Below, one piece after another: positions 63,892 to 64,000 of a stretch of 64,000 bases of DNA. Source of the stretch: Myxococcales bacterium (GTDB lineage: Bacteria > Myxococcota_A > UBA9160 > UBA4427). Both the position numbers and the translations under genes were made by a program. The number at the start of each line of letters is the position of its first letter. The first letter of the stretch is position 1. The stretch lies in NCBI GenBank assembly GCA_014240165.1, contig JAAZXM010000012.1, positions 1 through 64,000 on the forward strand, in the 5' to 3' direction. The notes under the pieces are model-generated. The model ran no database searches. It was not told the DNA's origin and saw only the letters and a program-made list of their open reading frames with translations.

Positions 63892-64000
63892 GCAGCCTTC
63901 GCTTGGCACGCTGGAGTTCTGATCAAAGGCCCGCTCCCCAGGGAACCGCCGGGCCCATACCGGCGTCAAAAACGACCGCCGAATTAGGGAAGCAACACAA
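63892..64000. other. Terminal 109 nt without a recognised feature
   Basis: After the protease stop no gene, repeat or terminator with a T-run is visible up to the window edge. The sequence is too short to judge further. Confidence 0.4.

Overview
The window is GC-rich chromosomal DNA from a Gram-negative bacterium of deltaproteobacterial type (Myxococcota/Desulfobacterota-like, probably an uncultured lineage). The grounds are the LysM-dprA-trmFO-xerC-hslV-hslU gene order leading into argB, folate-dependent TrmFO, sigma-54 response regulators, a J-domain/TPR protein paired with an Hsp70, and outer-membrane polysaccharide export. This placement is inferred from gene content, not from a phylogeny. 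The window is densely coded, with many 1-4 nt stop/start overlaps. I see no rRNA, tRNA, CRISPR array, insertion sequence or prophage.

Region 1 (1-14784, all minus strand) is housekeeping. From upstream to downstream it holds a LysM envelope protein (with an in-frame amber codon), dprA, trmFO, xerC, hslV, hslU, a receiver-GAF-GAF protein, argB, argF, a J-domain/TPR protein, a lidless Hsp70 and argG (cut by the window edge). The arginine genes are interrupted by the chaperone pair.

Region 2 (15062-43723) is a large exopolysaccharide locus of the exosortase (XrtA/PEP-CTERM-associated) type. A co-directional minus-strand block of eleven genes carries a sigma-54 regulator, export lipoprotein, outer-membrane barrel, chain-length protein, ATPase, tyrosine kinase, WecA-like initiator, gmd, ugd, manC and a TPR lipoprotein (PrsT-like). 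A divergent plus-strand block carries wecB, the exosortase, epsI, a glycosyltransferase, a DUF362 protein, a two-domain oxidoreductase and an asparagine-synthase-type amidotransferase. The 564 nt divergent spacer is AT-rich and has candidate sigma-54 promoters on both strands. A second glycosyltransferase and a soluble histidine kinase/sigma-54 regulator pair close the locus. Together these genes would make nucleotide sugars, start and assemble a chain, amidate it and export it. No PEP-CTERM substrate, Wzx or Wzy is visible here.

Region 3 (43862-64000) is mostly housekeeping. It holds ligA, a heparinase-like protein coupled to rsmI, yraN and a small phosphomannose-isomerase-type cupin. Next is the rpsP-khpA-rimM-trmD-rplS operon, in which L19 has a very long acidic tail, preceded by purH-purD-sua5-DUF1015-DciA-like-zinc-ribbon genes. 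Alanine racemase, a thiSGE cluster, galactokinase and a periplasmic Do-type protease follow.

The points most worth a second look are the amber codon between the signal peptide and LysM domain, the chaperone pair inside the arginine cluster, the exosortase locus with its shared sigma-54 circuitry, and the L19 tail.
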